A DNA stretch of 64,000 bases from positions 124,001 through 188,000 of the forward strand of contig NZ_VXJW01000003.1 in NCBI RefSeq assembly GCF_008692845.1. Direction: 5' to 3'. Under the pieces are notes generated by a model. It ran no database searches. It saw only the letters and a program-made list of their open reading frames with translations, and was not told the DNA's origin. The first letter of the stretch is position 1. The number at the start of each line of letters is the position of its first letter. The translations under genes were made by a program, and so were the position numbers. The DNA comes from Salmonella enterica subsp. arizonae. GTDB lineage: Bacteria; Pseudomonadota; Gammaproteobacteria; Enterobacterales; Enterobacteriaceae. This document shows, in pieces, positions 51,579 to 64,000 of the stretch.

Positions 51579-52577
51579 ATGAAACTTTTTCGTATCCTCG
51601 ACCCTTTCACGCTGACGCTTATCACAGTGGTACTGCTGGCCTCTTTTTTCCCGGCGGAAGGCGGCTTTGTGCCTGTCGTTGAAGGCATCACGACAGCGGC
51701 CATCGCGCTGCTGTTTTTTATGCATGGCGCAAAACTCTCGCGTGACGCGATTATCGCTGGCGGTAGCCACTGGCGATTGCACCTGTGGGTCATGTGCAGC
51801 ACTTTTGTGCTCTTTCCTGTCCTCGGCGTCCTGTTTGCCTGGTGGGCGCCTGTTAATGTCGACCCTATGCTCTACAGCGGCTTTCTGTATCTGTGTATTT
51901 TGCCCGCCACCGTGCAGTCCGCGATTGCGTTTACTTCACTCGCGGGCGGGAACGTCGCGGCTGCGGTCTGCTCAGCGTCTGCGTCCAGTCTGCTGGGCAT
52001 TTTTCTTTCGCCCCTGCTGGTAGGTTTGGTAATGAATATTCATGGCGCGCAGGGCAGTCTGGAAGAGGTTGGCAGAATTATGCTGCAATTGCTATTGCCT
52101 TTTGTGTTGGGACACCTGTCCCGCCCTTGGATCGGCAACTGGGTCGCGCGCAACAAAAAGTGGATCGCGAAAACGGACCAGACCTCTATTTTACTGGTGG
52201 TCTACTCGGCGTTCAGTGAAGCGGTGGTCAACGGTATCTGGCACAAAGTCGGCTGGGGATCGTTGCTGTTCATCGTCGTGGTCAGCCTCGTTCTGCTGGC
52301 GATCGTCATAGCCATTAACGTCTTTGTCGCCCGTAAATGCGGCTTCAACAAAGCCGATGAAATCACTATCGTCTTCTGCGGTTCGAAAAAAAGTCTGGCC
52401 AACGGGATTCCTATGGCCAATATCCTGTTTCCGACGTCAGTGCTGGGTATGATGGTATTACCGCTGATGATCTTCCACCAGATCCAACTGATGGTCTGCG
52501 CAGAGCTGGCGCGGCGCTACAAACGCCAGACCGAGAAGTTACAGGCGCAGCAGGAAAGCTGCGCCGCGAAGGCTTAA
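51579..52577 (+). CDS. yfeH: Bile-acid:sodium symporter family protein YfeH
   Basis: A 332-residue protein with about ten membrane segments of the SBF/BASS-like (DUF4137) family. Typical stretches are FFMHGAKLSRDAI near residue 45, AIAFTSLAGGNVAAAVCSAS near residue 110 and CGSKKSLANGIPMANILFP near residue 268. The transported compound is unknown. It is divergent from the broken regulator yfeR, so its control may have changed in this strain. AGGAGTTTTT precedes ATG 51579. Its stop overlaps the end of ypeB by four bases. Confidence 0.9.
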   Translation: MKLFRILDPFTLTLITVVLLASFFPAEGGFVPVVEGITTAAIALLFFMHGAKLSRDAIIAGGSHWRLHLWVMCSTFVLFPVLGVLFAWWAPVNVDPMLYSGFLYLCILPATVQSAIAFTSLAGGNVAAAVCSASASSLLGIFLSPLLVGLVMNIHGAQGSLEEVGRIMLQLLLPFVLGHLSRPWIGNWVARNKKWIAKTDQTSILLVVYSAFSEAVVNGIWHKVGWGSLLFIVVVSLVLLAIVIAINVFVARKCGFNKADEITIVFCGSKKSLANGIPMANILFPTSVLGMMVLPLMIFHQIQLMVCAELARRYKRQTEKLQAQQESCAAKA

Positions 52578-52792
52578 AGCGGGCGCTTCAGGGGCTGCAC
52601 CAGTTGTGTCAGCCCCTCTGTTTTAATCAGCAGCGTGATTTGCATCAACTCCCCCAGCTTACCCGCCGGAAATTGCTCCTTACGGGCAAACCACAGCAGG
52701 TACTCTTCCGGAAGGTCGATCAATCGACGCCCCTGATATTTGCCGAACGGCATCAGCGTATTGGCGATGGCGATCAATTGCGCTTTCTCCAT
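52574..52792 (-). CDS. ypeB: DUF3820 family protein YpeB
   Basis: A 72-residue protein (MEKAQLIAIANTLMPFGKYQ then GRRLIDLPEEYLLWFARKEQ) of the DUF3820 family. The PFGKYxG-x-LxDLPxxYLxWF pattern is the family signature. Its ATG at 52792 lies two bases before the ligA stop on the same strand, so expression is probably coupled to ligA. I prefer this start to upstream ones inside ligA because the family pattern begins here. Function unknown. Confidence 0.87.
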   Translation of the reverse strand: MEKAQLIAIANTLMPFGKYQGRRLIDLPEEYLLWFARKEQFPAGKLGELMQITLLIKTEGLTQLVQPLKRPL

Positions 52793-52793
52793 A

Positions 52794-54818
<2,025 letters not shown>

Positions 54819-54825
54819 TCAATGA

Positions 54826-54852
54826 TAAAAAACCCCCGACAGGCGGGGGTTA
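54826..54852 (-). terminator. Terminator between zipA and ligA
   Basis: On the minus strand AACCCCCGCC-TGTC-GGGGGTT is followed by TTTTTATC, about 30 bases after the zipA stop. It should reduce read-through into ligA. Confidence 0.75.
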
Positions 54853-54880
54853 CGTTAAAAATGTCACACCTGCGTTAATC

Positions 54881-55933
<1,053 letters not shown>

Positions 55934-56091
55934 TCAAGTGCAAGTGTACTGTTGGCTTTCGCAGCATAAAGATGAAGGAAAATGTACTTTTTGCTGTTTT
56001 TTCGAACATTTCCGAACTATCTACCGTCTGATAACCGGGTAAGATATCCCACGCTTACCCAGGGCTTTAAGAAAAGGAGTATGTCCTGAAT

Positions 56092-56853
56092 ATGGTTTCA
56101 TCATCCACAACCGTACCACGTAGCGGCGTCTATTATTTCTCGCAAGGATGGAAGTTAGTCACCCTACCGGGAATCCGCCGCTTTGTTATTTTACCTTTGC
56201 TGGTCAACATTGTGCTGATGGGCGGCGCATTTTGGTGGCTGTTTACGCAGCTTGACGCCTGGATACCTTCGTTGATGAGTCATGTACCAGACTGGCTGCA
56301 ATGGCTGAGCTATCTGCTGTGGCCGATTGCGGTTATCTCTGTTTTGTTGGTCTTCGGCTATTTTTTCTCTACCCTCGCCAACTGGATCGCCGCGCCGTTT
56401 AACGGCCTTTTAGCCGAACAGCTTGAGGCGCGGTTAACCGGCGCCACGCCGCCCGATACCGGCGTACTCGGCATCATGAAAGATGTACCACGCATTATGA
56501 AACGCGAATGGCAAAAGCTGGCGTGGTATCTGCCGCGCGCTATCGTGCTGCTGGTTCTCTATTTTATTCCTGGCATTGGCCAAACCATCGCGCCGGTGCT
56601 GTGGTTTTTGTTCAGCGCCTGGATGCTGGCGATTCAGTATTGCGACTACCCGTTTGATAACCATAAAGTGCCGTTTAAAACGATGCGCGCCGCGTTACGC
56701 ACGCAGAAGGTCGCGAATATGCAATTTGGCGCGCTCACCAGTCTCTTTACGATGATTCCGGTGCTTAACCTTTTTATTATGCCTGTCGCCGTCTGTGGTG
56801 CGACGGCAATGTGGGTGGACTGCTGGCGTGCTAAGCACGCGTTATGGAAATAA
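56092..56853 (+). CDS. cysZ: Sulfate transporter CysZ
   Basis: A 253-residue inner-membrane protein of the CysZ family that imports sulfate and is needed when cysteine is made by the sulfate route. Hydrophobic segments lie near residues 29-50, 68-95, 145-175 and 205-230, with family stretches [20 protein letters not shown] and [13 protein letters not shown]. It is directly upstream of cysK, the enzyme that uses the reduced sulfide. ATG 56092 follows AAAAGGAG. Intact. Confidence 0.95.
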   Translation: MVSSSTTVPRSGVYYFSQGWKLVTLPGIRRFVILPLLVNIVLMGGAFWWLFTQLDAWIPSLMSHVPDWLQWLSYLLWPIAVISVLLVFGYFFSTLANWIAAPFNGLLAEQLEARLTGATPPDTGVLGIMKDVPRIMKREWQKLAWYLPRAIVLLVLYFIPGIGQTIAPVLWFLFSAWMLAIQYCDYPFDNHKVPFKTMRAALRTQKVANMQFGALTSLFTMIPVLNLFIMPVAVCGATAMWVDCWRAKHALWK

Positions 56854-57016
56854 AGTAAAAATGTATAAATAAGGGATGGCTTATGCTGTCTCTTATTCCA
56901 TACTGATAACCATTATTTCCCATCAGCATATAGATATGCGAAATCCTTACTTCCCGATATCTGGCTGGAAGGTATGCTGGGAAGGTATCCCAATTTCATA
57001 CAGTTAAGGACAGGCT

Positions 57017-57988
57017 ATGAGTAAGATTTATGAAGATAACTCGCTGACTATCGGTCATACGCCGCTGGTTCGATTGAACCGTATCGGTAACGGACGCATT
57101 CTGGCGAAGGTGGAGTCACGTAACCCGAGCTTCAGCGTCAAGTGCCGTATCGGCGCCAATATGATTTGGGATGCCGAAAAGCGCGGCGTACTGAAACCTG
57201 GCGTTGAACTGGTGGAGCCGACCAGCGGCAATACCGGAATTGCGCTGGCGTATGTCGCCGCCGCACGCGGTTATAAACTCACCCTGACCATGCCGGAAAC
57301 GATGAGCATTGAGCGCCGTAAATTGCTTAAAGCGCTGGGCGCGAATCTGGTGCTTACCGAAGGGGCGAAGGGGATGAAGGGCGCCATCCAAAAAGCCGAG
57401 GAGATTGTCGCCAGCAACCCGCAAAAATATCTCCTGCTCCAACAATTCAGCAACCCAGCCAACCCGGAAATTCATGAAAAAACCACCGGCCCGGAAATCT
57501 GGGAAGATACCGACGGCCAGGTTGATGTCTTTATCTCCGGCGTCGGCACCGGCGGTACATTGACCGGCGTCACGCGCTATATTAAAGGGACGAAGGGTAA
57601 AGCCGATCTTATCACCGTCGCGGTAGAACCCACCGACTCCCCGGTTATCGCCCAGGCGCTGGCAGGCGAAGAATTGAAGCCGGGGCCGCATAAAATTCAG
57701 GGCATCGGCGCAGGCTTCATCCCAGGCAACCTGGATCTGAAGCTGATTGATAAAGTGGTTGGCATCACCAATGAAGAGGCCATTTCTACCGCGCGCCGTC
57801 TGATGGAAGAGGAAGGTATTCTGGCGGGGATCTCTTCCGGCGCGGCAGTAGCTGCCGCGCTTAAGCTACAAGAAGATGAAAGCTTTACCAATAAGAATAT
57901 TGTGGTTATCCTACCCTCATCAGGTGAGCGTTATCTAAGCACCGCGCTGTTCGCCGATCTCTTTACCGAGAAAGAACTGCAACAGTGA
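57017..57988 (+). CDS. cysK: Cysteine synthase A (O-acetylserine sulfhydrylase A)
   Basis: A 323-residue pyridoxal-phosphate enzyme that joins sulfide and O-acetylserine to give cysteine. The PLP lysine is in [16 protein letters not shown] near residue 42. The substrate loop TSGNTG lies near 69 and the phosphate-binding GTGGT near 177. The 160 bases upstream should hold the CysB-controlled promoter. ATG 57017 has AAGGA upstream. A strong terminator follows. CysK also binds CysE and serves as partner of contact-dependent toxins in enterobacteria. Intact. Confidence 0.97.
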   Translation: MSKIYEDNSLTIGHTPLVRLNRIGNGRILAKVESRNPSFSVKCRIGANMIWDAEKRGVLKPGVELVEPTSGNTGIALAYVAAARGYKLTLTMPETMSIERRKLLKALGANLVLTEGAKGMKGAIQKAEEIVASNPQKYLLLQQFSNPANPEIHEKTTGPEIWEDTDGQVDVFISGVGTGGTLTGVTRYIKGTKGKADLITVAVEPTDSPVIAQALAGEELKPGPHKIQGIGAGFIPGNLDLKLIDKVVGITNEEAISTARRLMEEEGILAGISSGAAVAAALKLQEDESFTNKNIVVILPSSGERYLSTALFADLFTEKELQQ

Positions 57989-58010
57989 TGCCAGCATGTT
58001 AAAAATGCGT

Positions 58011-58038
58011 AAAAAAGCACCTTTTGGGGTGCTTTTTT
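58011..58038 (+). terminator. Terminator after cysK
   Basis: AAAAAAGCACC-TTTTG-GGGTGCTTTTTT stem with T-run, 22 bases after the cysK stop. Confidence 0.92.
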
Positions 58039-58039
58039 G

Positions 58040-58370
58040 TGGCCTGCTTCAAACTTTCACTTCACCTGGCATTGATTCACCCTGACGGAACTGGTATTTA
58101 ACCAGACTAATTATTTTGATGCGCGAAATTAATCGTTACAGGTAAAGCGTTAGCTGAATCGATTTTATGATTTGGTTCAAATCTTCCTTTCGCGGCATAA
58201 TGTTTAATGACGAGCGAAACGTCAGCGGCCATAAGTTGCCAGCAACGGATTGCGTAGAACACTTTTGTGTCGCGCCCCGTTTACGCCAGCGCTAACAATA
58301 CAGGCTAAAGTTGAGCCGCCAGGCTAGACTTTAGTTCCACAACACTAAACCTATAAGTTGGGGAAATACA
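58040..58370 (+). promoter_or_regulatory. ptsHI-crr regulatory leader
   Basis: This 330-base region contains no gene. ATGATTTGGTTCAAATC (about 58166-58182) corresponds to the CRP-regulated upstream promoter known for E. coli ptsH. GCTAACAATACAGG and CCAGGCTAGACTTTAG nearer the start match the downstream promoters by resemblance. AGTTGGGGAAATACA precedes ptsH and provides the ribosome-binding site. Confidence 0.6.
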
Positions 58371-58628
58371 ATGTTCCAGCAAGAAGTTACCATTACCGCT
58401 CCGAACGGTCTGCACACCCGCCCTGCTGCTCAGTTTGTTAAAGAAGCAAAAGGCTTCACTTCTGAGATTACTGTGACTTCCAACGGCAAAAGCGCCAGCG
58501 CAAAAAGCCTGTTTAAACTGCAGACTCTGGGCCTGACTCAAGGCACCGTCGTCACCATCTCCGCAGAAGGCGAAGATGAGCAGAAAGCGGTTGAACATCT
58601 GGTCAAACTGATGGCTGAACTCGAGTAA
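58371..58628 (+). CDS. ptsH: PTS phosphocarrier protein HPr
   Basis: An 85-residue HPr. The phosphorylated histidine is His15 in [15 protein letters not shown]. The Ser46 region [12 protein letters not shown] is present, though Ser46 is not a kinase target in enterobacteria. HPr takes phosphate from enzyme I and passes it to all sugar-specific EIIA proteins. First gene of ptsH-ptsI-crr; ptsI begins 48 bases later. The HPr domain of FryA at 32.4 kb is a distant relative. Confidence 0.98.
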
Positions 58629-58676
58629 GATTTTTTCCGGGTTCTTTTAAAAATCAGTCACAAGTAAGGTAGGGTT

Positions 58677-60404
58677 ATGATTTCAGGCATTTTAGCATCC
58701 CCGGGTATCGCTTTCGGCAAAGCACTGCTGCTGAAAGAAGACGAAATCGTCATTGACCGGAAAAAAATTTCTGCCGACAAGGTTGATCAGGAAGTTGAAC
58801 GTTTTCTGAGCGGTCGTGCCAAGGCATCTGCGCAACTGGAAGCGATCAAGACAAAAGCTGGTGAAACGTTCGGTGAAGAAAAAGAAGCCATCTTTGAAGG
58901 GCATATTATGCTGCTCGAAGATGAGGAGCTGGAACAGGAAATCATAGCCCTGATTAAAGATAAGCACATGACGGCTGACGCAGCCGCGCATGAAGTTATC
59001 GAAGGTCAGGCCACTGCCCTGGAAGAACTGGATGACGAATATCTAAAAGAACGTGCGGCTGACGTACGTGATATCGGTAAGCGCCTGCTGCGCAACATCC
59101 TGGGTCTTGCCATTATCGACCTGAGCGCGATTCAGGAAGAAGTTATCCTGGTGGCCGCCGATCTGACGCCGTCAGAAACCGCGCAGTTGAACCTGCAGAA
59201 AGTGCTGGGCTTCATCACCGATGCGGGTGGCCGTACTTCCCACACCTCTATCATGGCGCGTTCTCTGGAACTGCCGGCAATTGTGGGTACTGGTAGCGTC
59301 ACCTCTCAAGTGAAAAACGGCGACTTTATTATTCTGGATGCCGTAAACAACCAGGTTTACGTCAACCCGACCAACGACGTTATTGAGCAACTGCGCGCTG
59401 TTCAGGAGCAGGTTGCCAGTGAAAAAGCGGAACTCGCTAAACTGAAAGATCTGCCTGCAATCACGCTGGATGGACATCAGGTAGAAGTTTGCGCCAACAT
59501 TGGTACTGTTCGTGATGTTGAAGGCGCTGAGCGTAACGGCGCGGAAGGCGTTGGTCTGTATCGTACTGAATTCCTGTTCATGGATCGCGACGCGCTGCCG
59601 ACGGAAGAAGAGCAGTTTGCCGCCTATAAAGCTGTGGCTGAAGCGTGTGGCTCGCAGGCAGTTATCGTCCGTACCATGGATATCGGCGGCGACAAAGAGT
59701 TGCCGTACATGAACTTCCCGAAAGAAGAAAACCCGTTCCTGGGCTGGCGCGCCGTGCGTATCGCCATGGATCGCAAAGAGATCCTGCGTGACCAGGTTCG
59801 CGCGATTTTGCGTGCCTCCGCTTTCGGTAAATTGCGCATTATGTTCCCGATGATCATCTCTGTTGAAGAAGTGCGTGCGCTGCGCAAAGAGATTGAAATC
59901 TATAAACAGGAACTGCGTGACGAAGGTAAAGCGTTTGACGAAAGCATTGAGATTGGCGTGATGGTGGAAACGCCGGCGGCGGCGACTATTGCGCGTCATT
60001 TAGCCAAAGAAGTTGATTTCTTTAGTATCGGCACCAATGATTTAACACAGTACACTCTGGCAGTTGACCGTGGTAATGATATGATTTCACATCTTTACCA
60101 GCCAATGTCACCGTCCGTACTGAACTTGATTAAGCAAGTTATTGATGCTTCTCATGCAGAAGGTAAATGGACTGGCATGTGTGGTGAGCTTGCAGGCGAC
60201 GAACGTGCTACACTTCTGTTGCTGGGGATGGGTCTGGACGAATTCTCTATGAGCGCCATTTCTATCCCGCGCATTAAGAAGATTATCCGTAACACGAACT
60301 TCGAAGATGCGAAGGTGTTAGCAGAGCAGGCTCTTGCTCAACCGACAACGGACGAGTTAATGACGCTGGTTAACAAGTTCATTGAAGAAAAAACAATCTG
60401 CTAA
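58677..60404 (+). CDS. ptsI: PTS enzyme I
   Basis: A 575-residue enzyme that takes phosphate from PEP and gives it to HPr. The active histidine is in [20 protein letters not shown] near residue 189. The PEP-binding segments RTEFLFMDR and RTMDIGGDK lie near residues 296 and 332. The catalytic cysteine is in [12 protein letters not shown] near residue 502. It is the second gene of the operon. A 40-base gap separates it from crr. Intact. Confidence 0.98.
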   Translation: MISGILASPGIAFGKALLLKEDEIVIDRKKISADKVDQEVERFLSGRAKASAQLEAIKTKAGETFGEEKEAIFEGHIMLLEDEELEQEIIALIKDKHMTADAAAHEVIEGQATALEELDDEYLKERAADVRDIGKRLLRNILGLAIIDLSAIQEEVILVAADLTPSETAQLNLQKVLGFITDAGGRTSHTSIMARSLELPAIVGTGSVTSQVKNGDFIILDAVNNQVYVNPTNDVIEQLRAVQEQVASEKAELAKLKDLPAITLDGHQVEVCANIGTVRDVEGAERNGAEGVGLYRTEFLFMDRDALPTEEEQFAAYKAVAEACGSQAVIVRTMDIGGDKELPYMNFPKEENPFLGWRAVRIAMDRKEILRDQVRAILRASAFGKLRIMFPMIISVEEVRALRKEIEIYKQELRDEGKAFDESIEIGVMVETPAAATIARHLAKEVDFFSIGTNDLTQYTLAVDRGNDMISHLYQPMSPSVLNLIKQVIDASHAEGKWTGMCGELAGDERATLLLLGMGLDEFSMSAISIPRIKKIIRNTNFEDAKVLAEQALAQPTTDELMTLVNKFIEEKTIC

Positions 60405-60444
60405 TCCACGAGATGCGGCCCAATTTACTGCTTAGGAGAAGATC

Positions 60445-60954
60445 ATGGGTTTGTTCGATAAACTAAAATCTCTGGTTTCTGATGATAAAAAAGACACCGG
60501 AACTATTGAGATTGTTGCCCCGCTCTCTGGCGAGATCGTCAACATCGAAGACGTGCCGGATGTAGTTTTTGCCGAAAAAATCGTTGGTGATGGTATCGCT
60601 ATCAAACCAACCGGTAACAAAATGGTCGCCCCTGTTGACGGTACCATCGGCAAAATCTTTGAAACCAACCATGCGTTCTCTATCGAATCCGATAGCGGCA
60701 TTGAGCTGTTCGTTCACTTCGGTATCGACACCGTTGAGCTGAAAGGCGAAGGCTTCAAACGTATTGCTGAAGAAGGTCAGCGCGTGAAAGTTGGCGATCC
60801 GGTCATTGAGTTCGATCTGCCGTTGCTGGAAGAAAAAGCCAAGTCTACCCTGACTCCGGTTGTTATCTCCAACATGGATGAAATCAAAGAACTGATCAAA
60901 CTGTCTGGTAGCGTGACCGTGGGTGAAACTCCGGTTATCCGCATTAAGAAGTAA
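60445..60954 (+). CDS. crr: Glucose-specific PTS enzyme IIA (Crr)
   Basis: A 169-residue IIA-Glc. The phosphorylated histidine is His91 in [16 protein letters not shown]; the second active-site histidine is in NHAFSIE near residue 76. It passes phosphate to IICB-Glc, activates adenylate cyclase when phosphorylated and causes inducer exclusion when not. ATG 60445 has TAGGAGAAG upstream. A terminator follows. Intact. Confidence 0.98.
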   Translation: MGLFDKLKSLVSDDKKDTGTIEIVAPLSGEIVNIEDVPDVVFAEKIVGDGIAIKPTGNKMVAPVDGTIGKIFETNHAFSIESDSGIELFVHFGIDTVELKGEGFKRIAEEGQRVKVGDPVIEFDLPLLEEKAKSTLTPVVISNMDEIKELIKLSGSVTVGETPVIRIKK

Positions 60955-60970
60955 TTCTTGCCGCAGTGAA

Positions 60971-60999
60971 GAATGGCGCCGATTGGCGCCATTTTTTTA
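60971..60999 (+). terminator. Terminator after crr
   Basis: ATGGCGCC-GATT-GGCGCCAT followed by TTTTTTT, 17 bases after the crr stop. Confidence 0.92.
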
Positions 61000-61004
61000 T
61001 CCGT

Positions 61005-61073
61005 TGGCCTGATAAGCGTAGCCCATCAGGCCATTGCCGGATGGCGACGCAAGCGTCTTACCCGGCCTACGAT
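61005..61073. repeat. REP/BIME repeat between crr and the pdxK cluster
   Basis: Inverted REP halves (GGCCTGATAAGCGTAGCCCATCAGGCC and GCCGGATGGCGACGCAAGCG ... CCGGCC) lie between convergent genes. Confidence 0.85.
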
Positions 61074-61088
61074 TTTCGACCCCACGGT

Positions 61089-62273
<1,185 letters not shown>

Positions 62274-63566
62274 ATGATCAACGGAAAAACCGCCAGCGAA
62301 ATTTTTAACAGCATTCGTCAACACATTACCGCTGGCACATTACGAGCGGAGGATTCGCTTCCACCGGTACGGGAGCTGGCGAGCGAATTAAAGGTGAACC
62401 GCAATACCGTCGCAGCAGCGTATAAACGGCTGATAACGGCGGGGCTGGCGCAAAGTTTAGGCCGCAATGGGACGGTGATTAAAGGCAGTCCGTCTCCCGT
62501 AGCGCTGGAAGGCGGCGATCCGCATACGCCTCTGCGCGACCTTTCCGGCGGCAATCCCGACCCGCAGCGCTTGCCCGACCTCAGCCGTTATTTTGCCCGA
62601 CTCAGCCGCACGCCGCATCTATACGGCGATGCGCCCGTTTCACCCGAACTGCACGCGTGGGCGGTACGTTGGCTACAGGATGCTATGCCCGTCGCAGGCG
62701 AAATTGATATCACCAGCGGGGCTATCGACGCCATCGAAAGGCTGCTTTGCGCGCATCTGCTGCCGGGCGACAGCGTCGCGGTGGAAGATCCCTGCTTTTT
62801 AAGCAGTATCAATATGCTGCGTTATGCCGGTTTTAGCGCCAGCCCGGTCAGCGTAGATAGCGAAGGGATGCAGCCTGAAAAGCTGGAACAAGCGCTAAGC
62901 CAGGGCGCGCGGGCGGTTATTTTAACGCCGCGGGCGCACAACCCTACTGGCTGTAGCCTAAGCGCTCTCCGCGCCGCCGCGCTGCAAAATATCCTGGCGC
63001 GTTACCCTCAGATACTGGTCATTATCGACGATCACTTCGCCCTGCTTTCTTCATCGCCCTGGCAACCGGTGATTGCGCAGGCAACACAACACTGGGCGGT
63101 AATACGCTCCGTTTCCAAAACTCTCGGCCCCGATTTACGTCTCGCTATTATCGCCAGCGACAGCGCAACCTCGGCAAAACTTAGGCTGCGGCTAAATGCC
63201 GGTAGCCAGTGGGTCAGCCATCTGTTACAGGATCTGGTCTATGCTTGTCTGACCGACCCTGAGTATCAGCACAGGCTGACGCAAACGCGGCTGTTTTACG
63301 CCGCCCAGCAACAGAAACTGGCCTGCGCCCTACAACAGCATGGCATCGCCATTTCTCCCGGCGATGGCCTGAATGCCTGGCTCCCGCTGGAAACTCATAG
63401 CCAGGCGACTGCGTTTGCGCTAGCAAAATCCGGCTGGCTGGTACGCGAGGGAGAAGCCTTTGGCGTGAGCGCGTCGTCCCACGGTCTACGTATTACGCTG
63501 TCGACATTAAATGATAGTGAGATCAATATGCTGGCAGCTGATATCCATCAGGCGCTAAATCGCTAA
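62274..63566 (+). CDS. ptsJ: MocR-family PLP-dependent transcriptional regulator PtsJ
   Basis: A 430-residue MocR-type regulator. Residues 1-70 are a GntR winged helix (LPPVRELASELKVNRNTVAAA). Residues about 90-430 are a fold-type I aminotransferase domain with PLP lysine in SVSKTLGPDLRLAII near residue 282 and NPTGCSLS near residue 224. In S. Typhimurium PtsJ binds PLP and represses pdxK. It is specific to Salmonella and close relatives, which helps identify the organism. It lies 14 bases upstream of the amidotransferase-like pseudogene, probably in one transcript. Intact. Confidence 0.93.
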   Translation: MINGKTASEIFNSIRQHITAGTLRAEDSLPPVRELASELKVNRNTVAAAYKRLITAGLAQSLGRNGTVIKGSPSPVALEGGDPHTPLRDLSGGNPDPQRLPDLSRYFARLSRTPHLYGDAPVSPELHAWAVRWLQDAMPVAGEIDITSGAIDAIERLLCAHLLPGDSVAVEDPCFLSSINMLRYAGFSASPVSVDSEGMQPEKLEQALSQGARAVILTPRAHNPTGCSLSALRAAALQNILARYPQILVIIDDHFALLSSSPWQPVIAQATQHWAVIRSVSKTLGPDLRLAIIASDSATSAKLRLRLNAGSQWVSHLLQDLVYACLTDPEYQHRLTQTRLFYAAQQQKLACALQQHGIAISPGDGLNAWLPLETHSQATAFALAKSGWLVREGEAFGVSASSHGLRITLSTLNDSEINMLAADIHQALNR

Positions 63567-63580
63567 CAGGGGAAAATAAC

Positions 63581-64000
63581 GTGCGAATTCATTTTGTTGT
63601 CCATGAGTCGTTTGAATCCACTGGCGCTTATCTGCAATGGGCTGAAGATCGCGGTTACGCCATTTCATGGTCGCGCGTCTATGCAGGAGAAGCGCTGCCG
63701 CTCAATGCCGATGGGTTCGATATGCTGGTTGTATTTGGCGGACACAGTCGCCGCGGACCACCCGCGAAGAGTGCCCGTATTTTGACTCTCGCGCCGAGCA
63801 GCATTTAATTAACCAGGCGATTACGGCCCGGCGAATGGTCATTGGCATCTGTCTTGGTTCGCAGCTCATTGGCGAGGCGCTGGGCGCCGCGGTGTGTCAA
63901 AGCCCGGAAAAAGAGATTGGTCACTACCCTATTACGCTCACTGAAGCCGGCCTGCGGCATCCATTTATCGACCACTTTGGTTCCCCGTTAACCGTCGGTC
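63581..64000 (+). pseudogene. Class I glutamine amidotransferase-like gene, frameshifted and cut by window edge
   Basis: GTG 63581, after CAGGGGA, starts MRIHFVVHESFESTGAYLQW. At about 63740-63745 one C seems to be missing (GGACACAG for GGACCACAG). The frame then reads nonsense and ends at 63808. The other frame continues PRTTREECPYFDSRAEQHLI and MVIGICLGSQLIGEALGAAV, the nucleophile-elbow motif with catalytic cysteine of GATase-1 proteins. The 3' end is outside the window. Relatives are often annotated as GMP-synthase-like amidotransferases of unknown substrate. Location after ptsJ suggests a B6 or amino-compound link. Confidence 0.85.

Noticed and set aside
59172-59999. 275-codon minus-strand frame opposite ptsI
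   Set aside because: Shadow of the essential, motif-complete ptsI gene.

Overview
This window is a chromosomal segment of a Salmonella enterica-like enterobacterium. The gene order follows the Escherichia/Salmonella backbone (epmC to fadL, mlaA, argW, lpxP, alaC, the fry PTS genes, glk, mntH, nupC, gltX with its tRNA clusters, ligA-zipA-cysZ-cysK-ptsHI-crr-pdxK). Genes typical of Salmonella are interleaved: the omptin pgtE with the phosphoglycerate transport (pgt) locus, the indolepyruvate decarboxylase ipdC, and the MocR regulator ptsJ. The many independent gene-inactivating mutations resemble host-restricted or host-adapted serovars. I cannot name the serovar from the sequence alone.

Layout. 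1-9.4 kb: EF-P hydroxylation (epmC), a TauE-family permease (yfcA), murein endopeptidase (mepA), chorismate synthase (aroC), L3 methylation (prmB), ribosome rescue nuclease (smrB), phosphohistidine phosphatase (sixA) and anaerobic beta-oxidation (fadIJ). 9.5-13.6 kb: yfcZ, fadL, mlaA and the FNT channel yfdC. 13.66 kb: tRNA-Arg argW, followed to about 20.5 kb by a decayed accessory island. The island holds a disrupted sulfur-acquisition-like cluster (OsmC fragment, FAD monooxygenase fragment, one intact SfnB/acyl-CoA-dehydrogenase-like gene, broken TauE permease, truncated LysR), IS3 and IS110 scraps, and an AT-rich block with a frameshifted gene that I read as a DUF3626-type protein, possibly a secreted effector. 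20.6-24.8 kb: pgtE is intact, but the adjacent pgt locus is destroyed. pgtB is gone, the start of pgtC is joined to the C-terminal part of pgtA, both pieces carry stop codons, and pgtP has two 1-bp frameshifts.

24.9-36.2 kb: yfdY, lpxP, the tiny membrane protein ypdK, alaC, then the ypdC-fry-ypdEF cluster (AraC regulator, multi-domain PTS protein, two peptidases, IIC, IIB). 36.4-48.6 kb: glk, yfeO, ipdC, an aldo-keto reductase, ypeC, mntH with a MntR palindrome and Fur-like box, nupC, pdeA, two tRNA-Ala, yfeCD. 48.7-64 kb: gltX, three tRNA-Val and one tRNA-Lys, a yfeR gene inactivated by an internal deletion, yfeH, ypeB, ligA, zipA, cysZ, cysK, ptsH-ptsI-crr, a small unknown gene coupled to pdxK, ptsJ, and a frameshifted glutamine amidotransferase cut by the window edge.

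The two most notable areas are the argW-pgtE island and the collapsed pgt system. No CRISPR array, complete prophage or intact insertion sequence was seen.
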